From assembly GCA_039033995.1 (NCBI GenBank), contig JBCCBP010000006.1, positions 1-64,000 on the forward strand: 64,000 nucleotides of DNA. The letters are read 5' to 3'. This document shows, piece by piece, positions 52,269 through 61,107 of the stretch (the first letter of the stretch is position 1; every line of letters begins with the position of its first letter). Below the pieces are notes generated by a model. It did no database searches, was not told the DNA's origin, and saw nothing but the letters and a program-made list of their open reading frames with translations. The position numbers and the translations under genes are program-made. The stretch comes from CALBPI01 sp039033995 (GTDB taxonomy: Bacteria; Pseudomonadota; Gammaproteobacteria; Steroidobacterales; Woeseiaceae).

Positions 52269-54371
52269 TCAGAAACGACGCGTGACGCGGCCCAGCACCG
52301 TTCGCTGCTCACCCGGGAAACAATCACCGCGTGCCAGACACGTGCTGTAATACTCCTCGTCCGCCAGATTTCTGAAGTTAACGGTGAAATCCCACGCGTC
52401 GCGACTGTAGCCAATCAAACCATCCCATACGGTGTAGCCATCCGTCACAACGCGAACGCCTGTCGCCACCGAATTGCTTTCATTCTCACCAGCGATACGC
52501 AGTCCAAGGCCAAACCGAAAACCGTTCCACTGCCCGTTACTCGGCTCATACTGCACCCAACCGGAGAACTGTGAATCGGGGATACTATCGAACGGGACAC
52601 CTTCGGCTGACTCCGTATCGAGCACGCTGAGGTTACCTTCGAAGAACCAGTCTCCGACACGCGTTTGCGCCTCAATCTCGACACCCGTGGCCTCGCCGAT
52701 ACCTTCCTGCTGCAAATCCGGATCCGTGATCAACGAACTTGGGTTGGGAAGATTGGATTCCTCGATTTCAAAATAGGCTACGGTCACGAAGGTGCGAGTG
52801 CCGACCGGCTGATACTTCAGACCAACCTCTATTTGCTCCCCACGCCGCGGCTGTAGAAAGGCGCCCGTCACGCTGTTAACGCCGATAACCGGCTGGAACG
52901 ACTCGGCAAAGCTCGCGTACGGAGATAGACCATTGTCGAAAGCGTATAACGCGCCAACACTGAATGACGTTTCGGAATCCTCTTGCGAACTGCCGCCGGA
53001 TTCGGTTTCTGTCTCATCAAACCGAACGCCAACGTTGAAGCGCCAAGCCTGCCATGAGATTTGGTCACTCAGGTAGATACCGCGATCGTCTGTTGTCGAT
53101 GCTGGCCCATCGAACACAGGTTCACCGCTTGCAAAAGCCGCCGGTAGCGCACCATACACCGGATCGAAAACGTCGAGCGTGCCCTGCGCACTCAGGAACG
53201 TCAGGTCGTTATCCGTCTCTACGTCCTGGTACACAACACCTGCGAATACTTCGTGCGAGAAAGCTCCCGTATCAAACGCAAACCGTGCTCGCAGATCAGC
53301 CGCAAACTGCTCCGAACTCGCATCGCTCAGGTAAAACGTCCGACCACCGTTACCATCCGCATCGATTCGCGGATTACCGGCACCCAGAAAATCGATCCAT
53401 GCTTGTCGATAGTCTGCTTCGCCGTCTTTGTAACGAACCACACCTTCTACGCTAAACACATCATTGAAGGCATGCGAGCCGAGTAGGCTTACCAGCGTAG
53501 ATGTTGTGTCGTAGCGATTGAAGCCCGGCTGACCCAGGAACGTCTCGAGCTCTATTTCCTCGCCGTTGGCGTTGTTGCAAACGGCAGCCGGGGTGACTGT
53601 CACGCGACGGTCCACGCACGCTGTGCCGGTCAACGGCAAGAACTGATGAGACGTGTCTGAATCGCGATCGGCATACTCGACGAGTGCCGTCAAAGACGTC
53701 GAATCGTTTTGATAAGTGATGGACGGCATGATCACCAACGCATCATCAATAACGTTATCGACTTGTGTGTCGGCGTCCCGATAGATGCCGACGACGCGCG
53801 CGTACCAGTTGTCTCCCAACTGCGCATTCAGATCTGTTGAGACCTGGTAACGGCTTTGCGACCCGAAATCCAGCAGCACCTCATTGTCGTTGCCTGGTCG
53901 AGCGATTTTCGAAATCGAATTCACGATGCCGCCGGGAGTGCCGCGACCATACAGGACTGAAGCCGGCCCCTTTAGCACCTCCACTTGCTCCAACATGTAA
54001 ACGTCCGAGCGCGTGTTGTTGTAGAAGCCGAATAGGACTTGCTGCCCATCCCGATATTCGGCGGCATCGAAGCCGCGCACTTTCGCAAAGTCACCGCGCG
54101 TGGAAAAGCCGAACGTATCGCCAACCACACCCGCGGTGAAATTCAGCGTGTCATCGACGGTCAATGCGCCTCGGGTACGAAACTCGGATTCGTCGATCAC
54201 CGAAACGGACCGGGCTGTCTCAACGATTGGCGTTGCCGAGCGCGTCGCGCCGAATCGAGACAACTCGCCCGTGACCACAATCTCATCGATACTATCGCTC
54301 GCATCGTCCTGCGCCATAACCGACGCCGGCAGCATGATCGCCAAAGCGCTAGCAATAAATTTCGTTTTCAT
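52269..54371 (-). CDS. TonB-dependent siderophore receptor (FhuA/FoxA-like)
   Basis: 700 residues with a signal peptide (ALAIMLPASVMAQ). The plug has RSVSVIDESEFRTRGALTVDDTLNFTAGV, VRGFDAAEYRDGQQVLFGFYNN and VEVLKGPASVLYGRGTPGGIVN, the signature of siderophore receptors. The barrel ends with DCFPGEQRTVLGRVTRRF, a C-terminal phenylalanine as usual. YASFAESFQPV and QPRRGEQIEVGLKY are typical barrel motifs. It takes up a ferric siderophore with TonB energy. A Fur-like box lies 119-137 bases upstream, so it should be induced by iron shortage. Confidence 0.93.
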   Translation of the reverse strand: MKTKFIASALAIMLPASVMAQDDASDSIDEIVVTGELSRFGATRSATPIVETARSVSVIDESEFRTRGALTVDDTLNFTAGVVGDTFGFSTRGDFAKVRGFDAAEYRDGQQVLFGFYNNTRSDVYMLEQVEVLKGPASVLYGRGTPGGIVNSISKIARPGNDNEVLLDFGSQSRYQVSTDLNAQLGDNWYARVVGIYRDADTQVDNVIDDALVIMPSITYQNDSTSLTALVEYADRDSDTSHQFLPLTGTACVDRRVTVTPAAVCNNANGEEIELETFLGQPGFNRYDTTSTLVSLLGSHAFNDVFSVEGVVRYKDGEADYRQAWIDFLGAGNPRIDADGNGGRTFYLSDASSEQFAADLRARFAFDTGAFSHEVFAGVVYQDVETDNDLTFLSAQGTLDVFDPVYGALPAAFASGEPVFDGPASTTDDRGIYLSDQISWQAWRFNVGVRFDETETESGGSSQEDSETSFSVGALYAFDNGLSPYASFAESFQPVIGVNSVTGAFLQPRRGEQIEVGLKYQPVGTRTFVTVAYFEIEESNLPNPSSLITDPDLQQEGIGEATGVEIEAQTRVGDWFFEGNLSVLDTESAEGVPFDSIPDSQFSGWVQYEPSNGQWNGFRFGLGLRIAGENESNSVATGVRVVTDGYTVWDGLIGYSRDAWDFTVNFRNLADEEYYSTCLARGDCFPGEQRTVLGRVTRRF

Positions 54372-54485
54372 AAGCCTCTAGTTCCTCGCTATCTTCTCGC
54401 ATGGTTGCCACCGTGGCACCAGATTTTGACTGGCAGCAGAGTCGCTGCGTTGTTGAAACGCGCAGAGCGTACCGATAAATATTGT

Positions 54486-54508
54486 ATTTGTAAATGAGAA
54501 CCATTATC
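54486..54508 (+). promoter_or_regulatory. Fur-like box between receptor and DUF6607-like gene
   Basis: GTAAATGAGAACCATTATC (54490-54508) matches the Fur consensus at 15 of 19 positions, and TTAATCATTATC follows at 54515. The 23-base stretch resembles the reverse complement of the azurin site at 19 of 23. Located between divergent genes. Confidence 0.65.
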
Positions 54509-54607
54509 GTTCGCGTTAATCATTATCGCTGAGGCAAGTCTGTCGAAGTAATGACGTAACATCGCGCTCTGACAACGATGTCACTGGCGCCAATTAAGGG
54601 GACCACC

Positions 54608-55636
54608 ATGACAAGTAGATATCTGATAGCAGTGCTCGCTGCTGCCACACTCGTGGGCTGCGCAACACCAGGAAGCCAGGAAACAACATCCGCAACCACG
54701 GAGACCATCGATTACACGCGAGTCACGAATCCGTTGTTCGCCAAAATTCGGCTGGCGGCAGACAAGGCCGAACAAGATCGTTTGGCCATCCTCGGGATGC
54801 AAGGCGAGTATCGGGTTGGCTTCAATTTTGAAGAAACCGTGTTGCTAAAGCCTGGCTACAGCAAACAAGACGACAAAAACACGGGCGGCTTCGAAACCGT
54901 TGTCGTCGTCAAGGAAGCGCCCGATCACATTGTTTTGCAGCACTTGCTGGTAACGGGAACAGGCTACGTGGTGAAACACTGGCGACAGGACTGGTTTTTC
55001 GAAGCCACTGAACGGTTCGAGTTTGTTGAAGACCAGACCTGGGAGCGAATGTCGCTGCCGGACGAGAAAATTGCGGGTCACTGGACGCAGTGTGTCTATG
55101 AAGTCTCCGATGCACCGCGCTACTGTGGTACCGGCGTCTGGAACCATCGCTATGGCGTTTCTACGTGGACGAGTGATCGCACCTGGCGTCCCCTGCCCCG
55201 CCGCGAGTACACGAAACGCAGCGATTACAACACCATCAACGCCGAAAACCGTCATACCGTCACGAGCCACGGCTGGACCCACGAGCAGGACAACACAAAG
55301 ACGCGCCGAGACGGACGGGATACAGCAGAAACTCTCGTCCGCGAATTCGGCTTCAATGACTATCGATCCATCGAGGGCTTTGACTTCGAACCGGCGTACG
55401 ACTACTGGCGCAAGACGGAAGACTACTGGGCGCGCGTCCGCAGTGCCTGGGACCGTCGTATCGATAACGGCCAGCGGCTCAAACTGAAAACGACAGTCGA
55501 TGGCATGCCGATCATCGTGGCGACATTCGAGCACGCCGAGAACGTCGAGTCGATGAGTGAGGTTGAGCAGTTGGACGCTATCGAAACCGTGCTCGATGAA
55601 TGGACCGTCAGCGAGCAACTCGTGTCGGAGCGCTAA
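54608..55636 (+). CDS. DUF6607-like lipoprotein
   Basis: 342 residues from the ATG at 54608, with aagggg nine bases upstream. A lipobox (LVGCATP, Cys18) makes it a lipoprotein. The body is dominated by Tyr, Trp, Arg and acidic residues (WRQDWFFEATERFEF, YDYWRKTEDYWARVRSAWDRR). Proteins of this type, which I assign to DUF6607 from memory, are often Fur-controlled and encoded beside TonB receptors. Role unknown; binding of an iron carrier is possible. It is divergent from the siderophore receptor and shares its Fur-like site. Confidence 0.7.
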   Translation: MTSRYLIAVLAAATLVGCATPGSQETTSATTETIDYTRVTNPLFAKIRLAADKAEQDRLAILGMQGEYRVGFNFEETVLLKPGYSKQDDKNTGGFETVVVVKEAPDHIVLQHLLVTGTGYVVKHWRQDWFFEATERFEFVEDQTWERMSLPDEKIAGHWTQCVYEVSDAPRYCGTGVWNHRYGVSTWTSDRTWRPLPRREYTKRSDYNTINAENRHTVTSHGWTHEQDNTKTRRDGRDTAETLVREFGFNDYRSIEGFDFEPAYDYWRKTEDYWARVRSAWDRRIDNGQRLKLKTTVDGMPIIVATFEHAENVESMSEVEQLDAIETVLDEWTVSEQLVSER

Positions 55637-55642
55637 ATCCAT

Positions 55643-55673
55643 CGGATCGGGCGGCACGCTGTCGCCCGATCCG
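55643..55673 (+). terminator. Strong hairpin after the DUF6607-like gene, no U tract
   Basis: CGGATCGGGCG and CGCCCGATCCG pair perfectly (11 bases) and three more pairs can form inside the loop. It lies 7 bases after the stop codon. CCACCC follows instead of a U run, so it may be a Rho-dependent or 3'-end-protecting hairpin. Confidence 0.5.
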
Positions 55674-55757
55674 CCACCCTCGCCGCCGGTCTTGGCCGCA
55701 CTCGGCAATGCGCTACACTAGCGCTTCCAGTGTTGGCCCAACGGCTCGGAAGAGGGT

Positions 55758-56864
55758 ATGCGTATATTCACTGCAATCTTGGTCATTGGATTCTGCGCAA
55801 GCCTGTCACAGGCGCAGGCCGAACCGGTGTCAGACCCAAGACTTACCGCCGAGCAAGCTAGCCGTGCGGCGAGTAACTATCAACAATACTGCGCGTTGTG
55901 CCACGGTGATGATCGTGAAGGCCATGCGAATGATCACGCGCCATCGCTGCGCTCGAAGTCACTGATGGAAGCGGGTCAGTTGGAGCGTTTCATGGCAGTG
56001 GCGTATGGGCGTCCGGGCACGCCTATGGCCGGCTTCTACAAAGACATCGGCGGCCCTCTCGGCAAGGACGAACTGCGACAGCTGACGTTTTGGCTCGAGA
56101 GTCAGGCCGGCGTCACTCAGATCGGTCTTGATGAGGCAGCGATTGCCGGAAACAGCGCCCTTGGTAAGACGTTATATGCCGAGCACTGTGCCAGCTGTCA
56201 CGGCGGGAAAGGCGAAGGCAACACCGGCACTGCACTCGGCAATCCGGCGATGCTCGCGATGACACGCGACTCGTTTATACGGCACGCCATTCGCCGTGGT
56301 CGAGACGGCACCGCAATGCCCGCCTGGCAAGACACACTGAGTGCCGATCAGATCGACGACCTGACGGCGTTTATCCGTAGCCGTGCCACCGGTTGGGAGA
56401 CCGTCAAACCGGTACTGCGTGAACCGCCGGCACCTGAGAACTATGTGCTCAATCCGGAGGGTGCGGCGCCGAACTTTGCACTGAAGGACGACCGCTACGT
56501 GATGGCGGAAGACTTGTACGCGGCACTCGAGGCCGGCAATCGAATGGTGCTGCTGGACACGCGCAATATGGCCTTGTGGCAACTCTCGCATCTCGACGGT
56601 GCGGTGCCTTTGCCGTATTACTACGAGCGCGGTGACTTTGAAGCACTGGCCCATGATTTGCCAAGGGACGGCACGTGGATCGTCACGTATTGCGAGTGTC
56701 CGCGCGCAGCAGCCGAATATGTCAACGGTAAACTCGCTGACCTGGGCTTTGAGAATCTGGCCGTGTTGTGGGAAGGCGCGTTCGGCTGGATCGGTCTGGG
56801 TTACCCGGTCGCATTTGGCGAAACAACGCTGACCGAACGTGTCACACTCGACGGCGCCGACTAA
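55758..56864 (+). CDS. Diheme cytochrome c-rhodanese fusion
   Basis: 368 residues with a signal peptide (VIGFCASLSQAQA). Two cytochrome c domains: haem sites CALCHG (near 47) and CASCHG (near 147), with axial Met candidates in GTPMAGF and GTAMPAW. The C-terminal third (about 250-355) is a rhodanese-like domain: MVLLDTRNMALWQLSHLDGAV and WIVTYCECPRAAAEYV, where Cys is the sulfur-carrying residue. A ribosome binding site, gaaGAGGG, is present. The order suggests a periplasmic protein that passes electrons from sulfur chemistry into a cytochrome chain. The gene stops four bases from the convergent SDR gene. Confidence 0.88.
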   Translation: MRIFTAILVIGFCASLSQAQAEPVSDPRLTAEQASRAASNYQQYCALCHGDDREGHANDHAPSLRSKSLMEAGQLERFMAVAYGRPGTPMAGFYKDIGGPLGKDELRQLTFWLESQAGVTQIGLDEAAIAGNSALGKTLYAEHCASCHGGKGEGNTGTALGNPAMLAMTRDSFIRHAIRRGRDGTAMPAWQDTLSADQIDDLTAFIRSRATGWETVKPVLREPPAPENYVLNPEGAAPNFALKDDRYVMAEDLYAALEAGNRMVLLDTRNMALWQLSHLDGAVPLPYYYERGDFEALAHDLPRDGTWIVTYCECPRAAAEYVNGKLADLGFENLAVLWEGAFGWIGLGYPVAFGETTLTERVTLDGAD

Positions 56865-56868
56865 GCGG

Positions 56869-57831
56869 TTAGCTGAACCCCACGCCCGTCATCTGCTCCG
56901 ACAAAGACCACAGGCTGGCCGCGGTCTCTTCATCGCGGACATGCGGGTGCACACCCACGTAGGGTGGATCTCCATCTTGCCATGGAGCGGCGACCTCACA
57001 GTTCGCGCAATAGACACCACCCTGCCCTTCCAGTAGCGGTGACGTCGCGCACCAAACGGTCGTCGATGCACCCTGCTCCGTCGTCTTGAACAACGGGTTC
57101 AGGTTGCCATCCTCGTCATACCAGCCGTAGCCGATCTGCTCTTCCATCGTCAAATGACGTTGCAGCGGCGTCTGAATAGCCCCAGGGTCCACGGCAAACG
57201 CGCGCACATTCATCGGCGCACCAAGCTTGTCGAGTTGCAATGCGAACAGGGCATTCGCCGACTTGGCTTGCCCGTACGCTACCCACTTGTCGTAATCGCG
57301 CCGCTCGAAATTGACATCGTCCAGATCGAGACCGTTGCGGGCATGGCCGGACGAGGACAACGTGACAACGCGGGCGCCGCCCGCTACGACTAACAACGGC
57401 CACAGCTCAGCGGTCAATCCAAAGTGGCCCAGATGATTGGTCGCGAATTGACTCTCATAGCCACGCGTATCCCTTGACAATGGACAGGCCATGACGGCCG
57501 CATTGTTGATAAGCCGATGGACCATCGTGGCCTGCTGCTTCAACGCCACAGAAAACTCAGCGATTGACGCCGGTGCCGCCAGGTCGAGCGGCAGCACAAC
57601 GATGTCGCCAGCGAATTCGCCCAGCACGTCTTGCGCAACGTCCGGCCTGCGCGCACCAACGAACACACGAGCGCCACTGGCGGCTAACGCACGTACCGTC
57701 TCAGTACCAATACCCGAGTAACCACCCGTCACAACAGCGACGGTGTTCGTCAAATCCTGATCGGCGACCACCTCGCTCGCCGACGACCGATAACCAAAAG
57801 GAGAGCCGATCGGCTGCTGCGGTGAAACCAT
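56869..57831 (-). CDS. Short-chain dehydrogenase/reductase (retinol dehydrogenase-like)
   Basis: 320 residues with a classical SDR set: AVVTGGYSGIGTETVRAL (cofactor loop), NNAAVMA, SSSGHARNGLD (Ser), YGQAKSANALFAL (Tyr-x3-Lys). A 30-residue N-terminal extension (SPFGYRSSASEVVADQDL) fits the WW-domain-oxidoreductase-like group. Uses NAD(P)H; substrate unknown. AAGGATA precedes the ATG. Followed by about 30 extra residues at the C-terminus with a Cys pair (CANCE). Confidence 0.88.
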   Translation of the reverse strand: MVSPQQPIGSPFGYRSSASEVVADQDLTNTVAVVTGGYSGIGTETVRALAASGARVFVGARRPDVAQDVLGEFAGDIVVLPLDLAAPASIAEFSVALKQQATMVHRLINNAAVMACPLSRDTRGYESQFATNHLGHFGLTAELWPLLVVAGGARVVTLSSSGHARNGLDLDDVNFERRDYDKWVAYGQAKSANALFALQLDKLGAPMNVRAFAVDPGAIQTPLQRHLTMEEQIGYGWYDEDGNLNPLFKTTEQGASTTVWCATSPLLEGQGGVYCANCEVAAPWQDGDPPYVGVHPHVRDEETAASLWSLSEQMTGVGFS

Positions 57832-57967
57832 GCGGATATCCTTGCCTACTCATCACTGTCCGAAGGCCTATCATCTCATAACGCCACGCATGCCGCGTTT
57901 GTCATCGCCCGCTGTAGACATCCACTGATGTGACAACAATGCCAAGCGGATCATTTACCCTTTCGAC

Positions 57968-57983
57968 GAGTCTAAGTAGACTC
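57968..57983. promoter_or_regulatory. Palindrome upstream of the autotransporter-type gene
   Basis: GAGTCTA, AG, TAGACTC: perfect 7-2-7 palindrome, 27 bases before the ATG at 58011. It could be an operator; nothing else supports this. Confidence 0.3.
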
Positions 57984-58010
57984 CGACTGATTGCTATTCA
58001 GGGGCTACTC

Positions 58011-59564
58011 ATGACACGCGAACGATCACGGACGATAGTGCTCAGCTGGCTGGCGCTGACCAGCCTTTTGCTACCCGCAGCGGTCTTCGCACAATCGGCG
58101 ACCGAAGGCCCAGGCTTGCTCGATTCACGCCTGACTTATGCTAACGACGTCGAGCGCGCCGCCGCTGCTGCCAACCAAGCGACGTTCGATGCACTGGACA
58201 CGCAGTGCAACCCGAATGGACAGCTCGATACCATCGCTGCGCCCAGCGAAGAGCTGCGCCCCGGTGGTTGTACGAGTCTGCAGTTTTTTGTCTATCTGAC
58301 AACGCGCGAACTGGTGCACTCGGCGAATGCATTGCTGGGCGAAGGCCCGACGGTTGCGAGTCTCAATGTGACAGAACAAGGTCTTGGCACAGCGCTGCGC
58401 TGGACCGCCGCCGAAGAGCTCGCCGTGCAGGGGTCGATGGCGACCCAGTTCTCGTCGAATCAGCTGTCCAATCTCGCGACACGGTTGACGGCATTACGCG
58501 CGGGCGCCAGCGGTTTCACCGTTGCCGGCCTCAACGATCTGCCGGAATCGTGGCGGCATGCCGCCATCGCCGGTCTGTCGCTGTCGGAGAATGGCAATAG
58601 CGGCACGACCCTCGGACGATGGGGCGGCTTTGTGAACGCATCGCTCGGCAATGGCGATAAGTCACCGACCGGCAACGAAAACGCCTTCGACTACGACACC
58701 CAAGAGCTCACGCTCGGGCTCGACTATCGCATCGGCAACGCGACGGTGGTCGGTGGGATGCTCGGCATCTCTCGGCAGGATGTTGAGTTTGTGCCGGACT
58801 CGAATCGCATCTCGGTCGTCGACGGTAGCATCGAGGGCGATGGCACGAGTGTGATCGTGTTCATCATGACCAGCACCGACCGCTGGTACGCATCGGCGTC
58901 GTTGGGAAGCCAACAGATCGACTACGCGCTCGAGCGCGACATTCGCTATCCGTCGTTTAATCCTAACGTCGCGGACTCCAACTCTCGCGCAACGAGCGAA
59001 CCGGAAGCGAGCGTCACGACCGCGACCGCCGCGCTCGGCTACACCTGGGCGCCCGGTGCCTGGCAAATCGAACCGTATATCGGCTTCGAATATCTGGATG
59101 TCACGATCGATGCCTTTGATGAAGCCCGCAGCTTTAACGCGCTGAGCGGACAAATCGATAGCGATGCGTTCAATCTGGTGATCGCCGAACAAACCTTCCA
59201 GTCGCTCGATAGCAATATCGGGCTGCGGCTCCAATACACGCTAACACCATCTTGGGGCGTGGCCGCACCGTATCTCAACTTGGCCTACCATCGCGAACTG
59301 CAAAACGATCCGCGTGTGATCGAGGCACGCTATGCAGGGGCAGGCAACGAAGCGTTTGCGTTTGCAGTGCAGACAGACCCGTTCGATAGCGACTACTTCA
59401 CCTGGGCGGTGGGCGTCTCGGCGGTCGTCCGAGGCGCGCGTGAACGACGCTATGGTGGCTCGGCGGGCCGCGGTATCAGCGTGTTTACGCAATTCGAGGC
59501 CGTCGAACGGCTCGACTTTTACTCGGAGCAAATCATCTCCGCAGGTCTGCGCTACGAGTTCTAG
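58011..59564 (+). CDS. Autotransporter beta-domain protein
   Basis: 517 residues from the ATG at 58011 (aggggc upstream). A long signal peptide ends in AVFAQ. Residues about 40-190 are an Ala-rich helical region with a cysteine pair. The last 290 residues have strongly alternating strands (WGGFVNASLGNGDK, DYDTQELTLGLDYRIGNATVVGGMLGIS, WYASASLGSQQIDYAL, WQIEPYIGFEYLDVTIDAF) and end in SAGLRYEF, an outer-membrane barrel of the autotransporter type. There is no large passenger, so it is probably a self-contained barrel. Six bases separate it from the esterase gene. Confidence 0.82.
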   Translation: MTRERSRTIVLSWLALTSLLLPAAVFAQSATEGPGLLDSRLTYANDVERAAAAANQATFDALDTQCNPNGQLDTIAAPSEELRPGGCTSLQFFVYLTTRELVHSANALLGEGPTVASLNVTEQGLGTALRWTAAEELAVQGSMATQFSSNQLSNLATRLTALRAGASGFTVAGLNDLPESWRHAAIAGLSLSENGNSGTTLGRWGGFVNASLGNGDKSPTGNENAFDYDTQELTLGLDYRIGNATVVGGMLGISRQDVEFVPDSNRISVVDGSIEGDGTSVIVFIMTSTDRWYASASLGSQQIDYALERDIRYPSFNPNVADSNSRATSEPEASVTTATAALGYTWAPGAWQIEPYIGFEYLDVTIDAFDEARSFNALSGQIDSDAFNLVIAEQTFQSLDSNIGLRLQYTLTPSWGVAAPYLNLAYHRELQNDPRVIEARYAGAGNEAFAFAVQTDPFDSDYFTWAVGVSAVVRGARERRYGGSAGRGISVFTQFEAVERLDFYSEQIISAGLRYEF

Positions 59565-59570
59565 CAAGCG

Positions 59571-61091
59571 ATGACCGACACGCAATTCACCATCGCGCAG
59601 GGCCCCATCGCGGGGCAGATCCGGAATGGCTGCCGTAGCTGGCTCGGTTTGCCTTTCGCGGGAGACAGCTCAGGCGCTCGGCGTTGGCAGGCACCTGGCG
59701 ATGCGCCGAGTTGGCGCTTTACGCGGTCTGCAGACACATTCGGCCAGCCGTGTGTGCAGCATGGCTCTGCAATGGGTGCGCAGATTCCGGGCGGCTTCGG
59801 ACTGGGCAGTGAAGACTGCCTAAGCCTGAATGTGTATGCACCACTGCGCACCAGAACGCCAAGACCGGTCATGGTCTGGATTCACGGCGGCGGTTTTTCT
59901 GTCGGCGCTTCGTCTCAGACCTGGTATGACGGTGCGCGTCTGGCGCGGGAGCACAACGTCGTCGTCGTGACGATCAATTACCGGGTCGGTGTACTCGGGT
60001 TCTTGCGGTTGTGTGATGTCACTGAGGGTCGTATTGCAGCGACCGGCAACGAAGGCCTGCTCGATCAGATTGCCGCGTTGCGCTGGGTCCAACAGAACAT
60101 TGCTGTGTTTGGCGGCGATGCTGACAACGTCACGATCTTCGGCGAGTCGGCCGGCGGCATGTCGGTCGCAAGCCTGATGGCAATGCCAGAGGCCAAAGGG
60201 CTGTTTCACAAGGCAATCATTCAGAGTGGCCGTGGCCACGCCGCGCACGACATCGATGACGCCAATCGGGTGGGTGAAGCATTCCTTGCTTTGTTGCCAG
60301 GCGATGAGCGTCGCAATCCGGCCTCTGCGTCTGCGAAATCGTTGGTGGACGCTGCCGCAACGCTGCATGGTCGGATGATGTTCGATAAGCGTCTGACGAT
60401 CATGCCGACCCGACCCGTGGTCGACGGTACGCATTTGCCTGAGCTACCCATCATCGCCATGCGTAAAGGTGATAGCCACGACGTCCCGCTACTGATCGGT
60501 TACAACAGGCATGAGTGGCGCTATTTCGCACAGGTCGATCGGGCGATGCGTCGGCTGAGCCACGACCAGATGATGGCGCGCCTGCGTTATCACTTCAGCG
60601 ACAGGCAGATCGACACGCTGTTGCAGGCTTATGACTACGAGCCCGGCAAAGAGCGCGAGACCTTTCGAGTCTACAGCGCGATCTTTGGTGATGCGGCCTT
60701 CGTCGCATCAACGCGGCAGATCATCGCAGCGCACGTTGAGCGGCAGACTGTCTACGCGTACCGATTCGATCGGCCTGCGCCCGGCATGGGTGGTCTGCTC
60801 GGCGCGTGTCATGTCACCGAAATCCCGTTCGTGTTTGGCACGCTCGATCAGATGGGACGCGGTGTGCTGTTTGAAGACAGCCCCGCAAGTTGGCGGCTGT
60901 CACAACAAGTGCGGCACTGGTGGACACAATTCGCACACACGGGCGAACCCGCGCTTGGACAATGGCCGACGTTTAATGACGAACCCGGTGAATGGCGCAT
61001 CAACGATACGACGCAGTTTGTGCCCGCCGAAGACAGCCCGCGCGAGCAGTTTTGGCGAACAGTCAGCGACGCACAGTTGGTGAATATCTAG
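59571..61091 (+). CDS. Type B carboxylesterase
   Basis: 506 residues. EDCLSLNVYAP and PVMVWIHGGGFSVGASS (oxyanion hole) precede VTIFGESAGGMSVASLM with the catalytic Ser. His in GACHVTEIPFVFG completes the triad with an acidic residue between. Hydrolyses carboxylic esters, cytoplasmic as no signal peptide is visible. It begins six bases after the barrel stop, so the two may be co-transcribed. Also NEGLLDQIAALRWVQQNIAVFGGD is the usual COesterase signature. Confidence 0.93.
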   Translation: MTDTQFTIAQGPIAGQIRNGCRSWLGLPFAGDSSGARRWQAPGDAPSWRFTRSADTFGQPCVQHGSAMGAQIPGGFGLGSEDCLSLNVYAPLRTRTPRPVMVWIHGGGFSVGASSQTWYDGARLAREHNVVVVTINYRVGVLGFLRLCDVTEGRIAATGNEGLLDQIAALRWVQQNIAVFGGDADNVTIFGESAGGMSVASLMAMPEAKGLFHKAIIQSGRGHAAHDIDDANRVGEAFLALLPGDERRNPASASAKSLVDAAATLHGRMMFDKRLTIMPTRPVVDGTHLPELPIIAMRKGDSHDVPLLIGYNRHEWRYFAQVDRAMRRLSHDQMMARLRYHFSDRQIDTLLQAYDYEPGKERETFRVYSAIFGDAAFVASTRQIIAAHVERQTVYAYRFDRPAPGMGGLLGACHVTEIPFVFGTLDQMGRGVLFEDSPASWRLSQQVRHWWTQFAHTGEPALGQWPTFNDEPGEWRINDTTQFVPAEDSPREQFWRTVSDAQLVNI

Positions 61092-61107
61092 CGCCACCGA
61101 TTACGCG

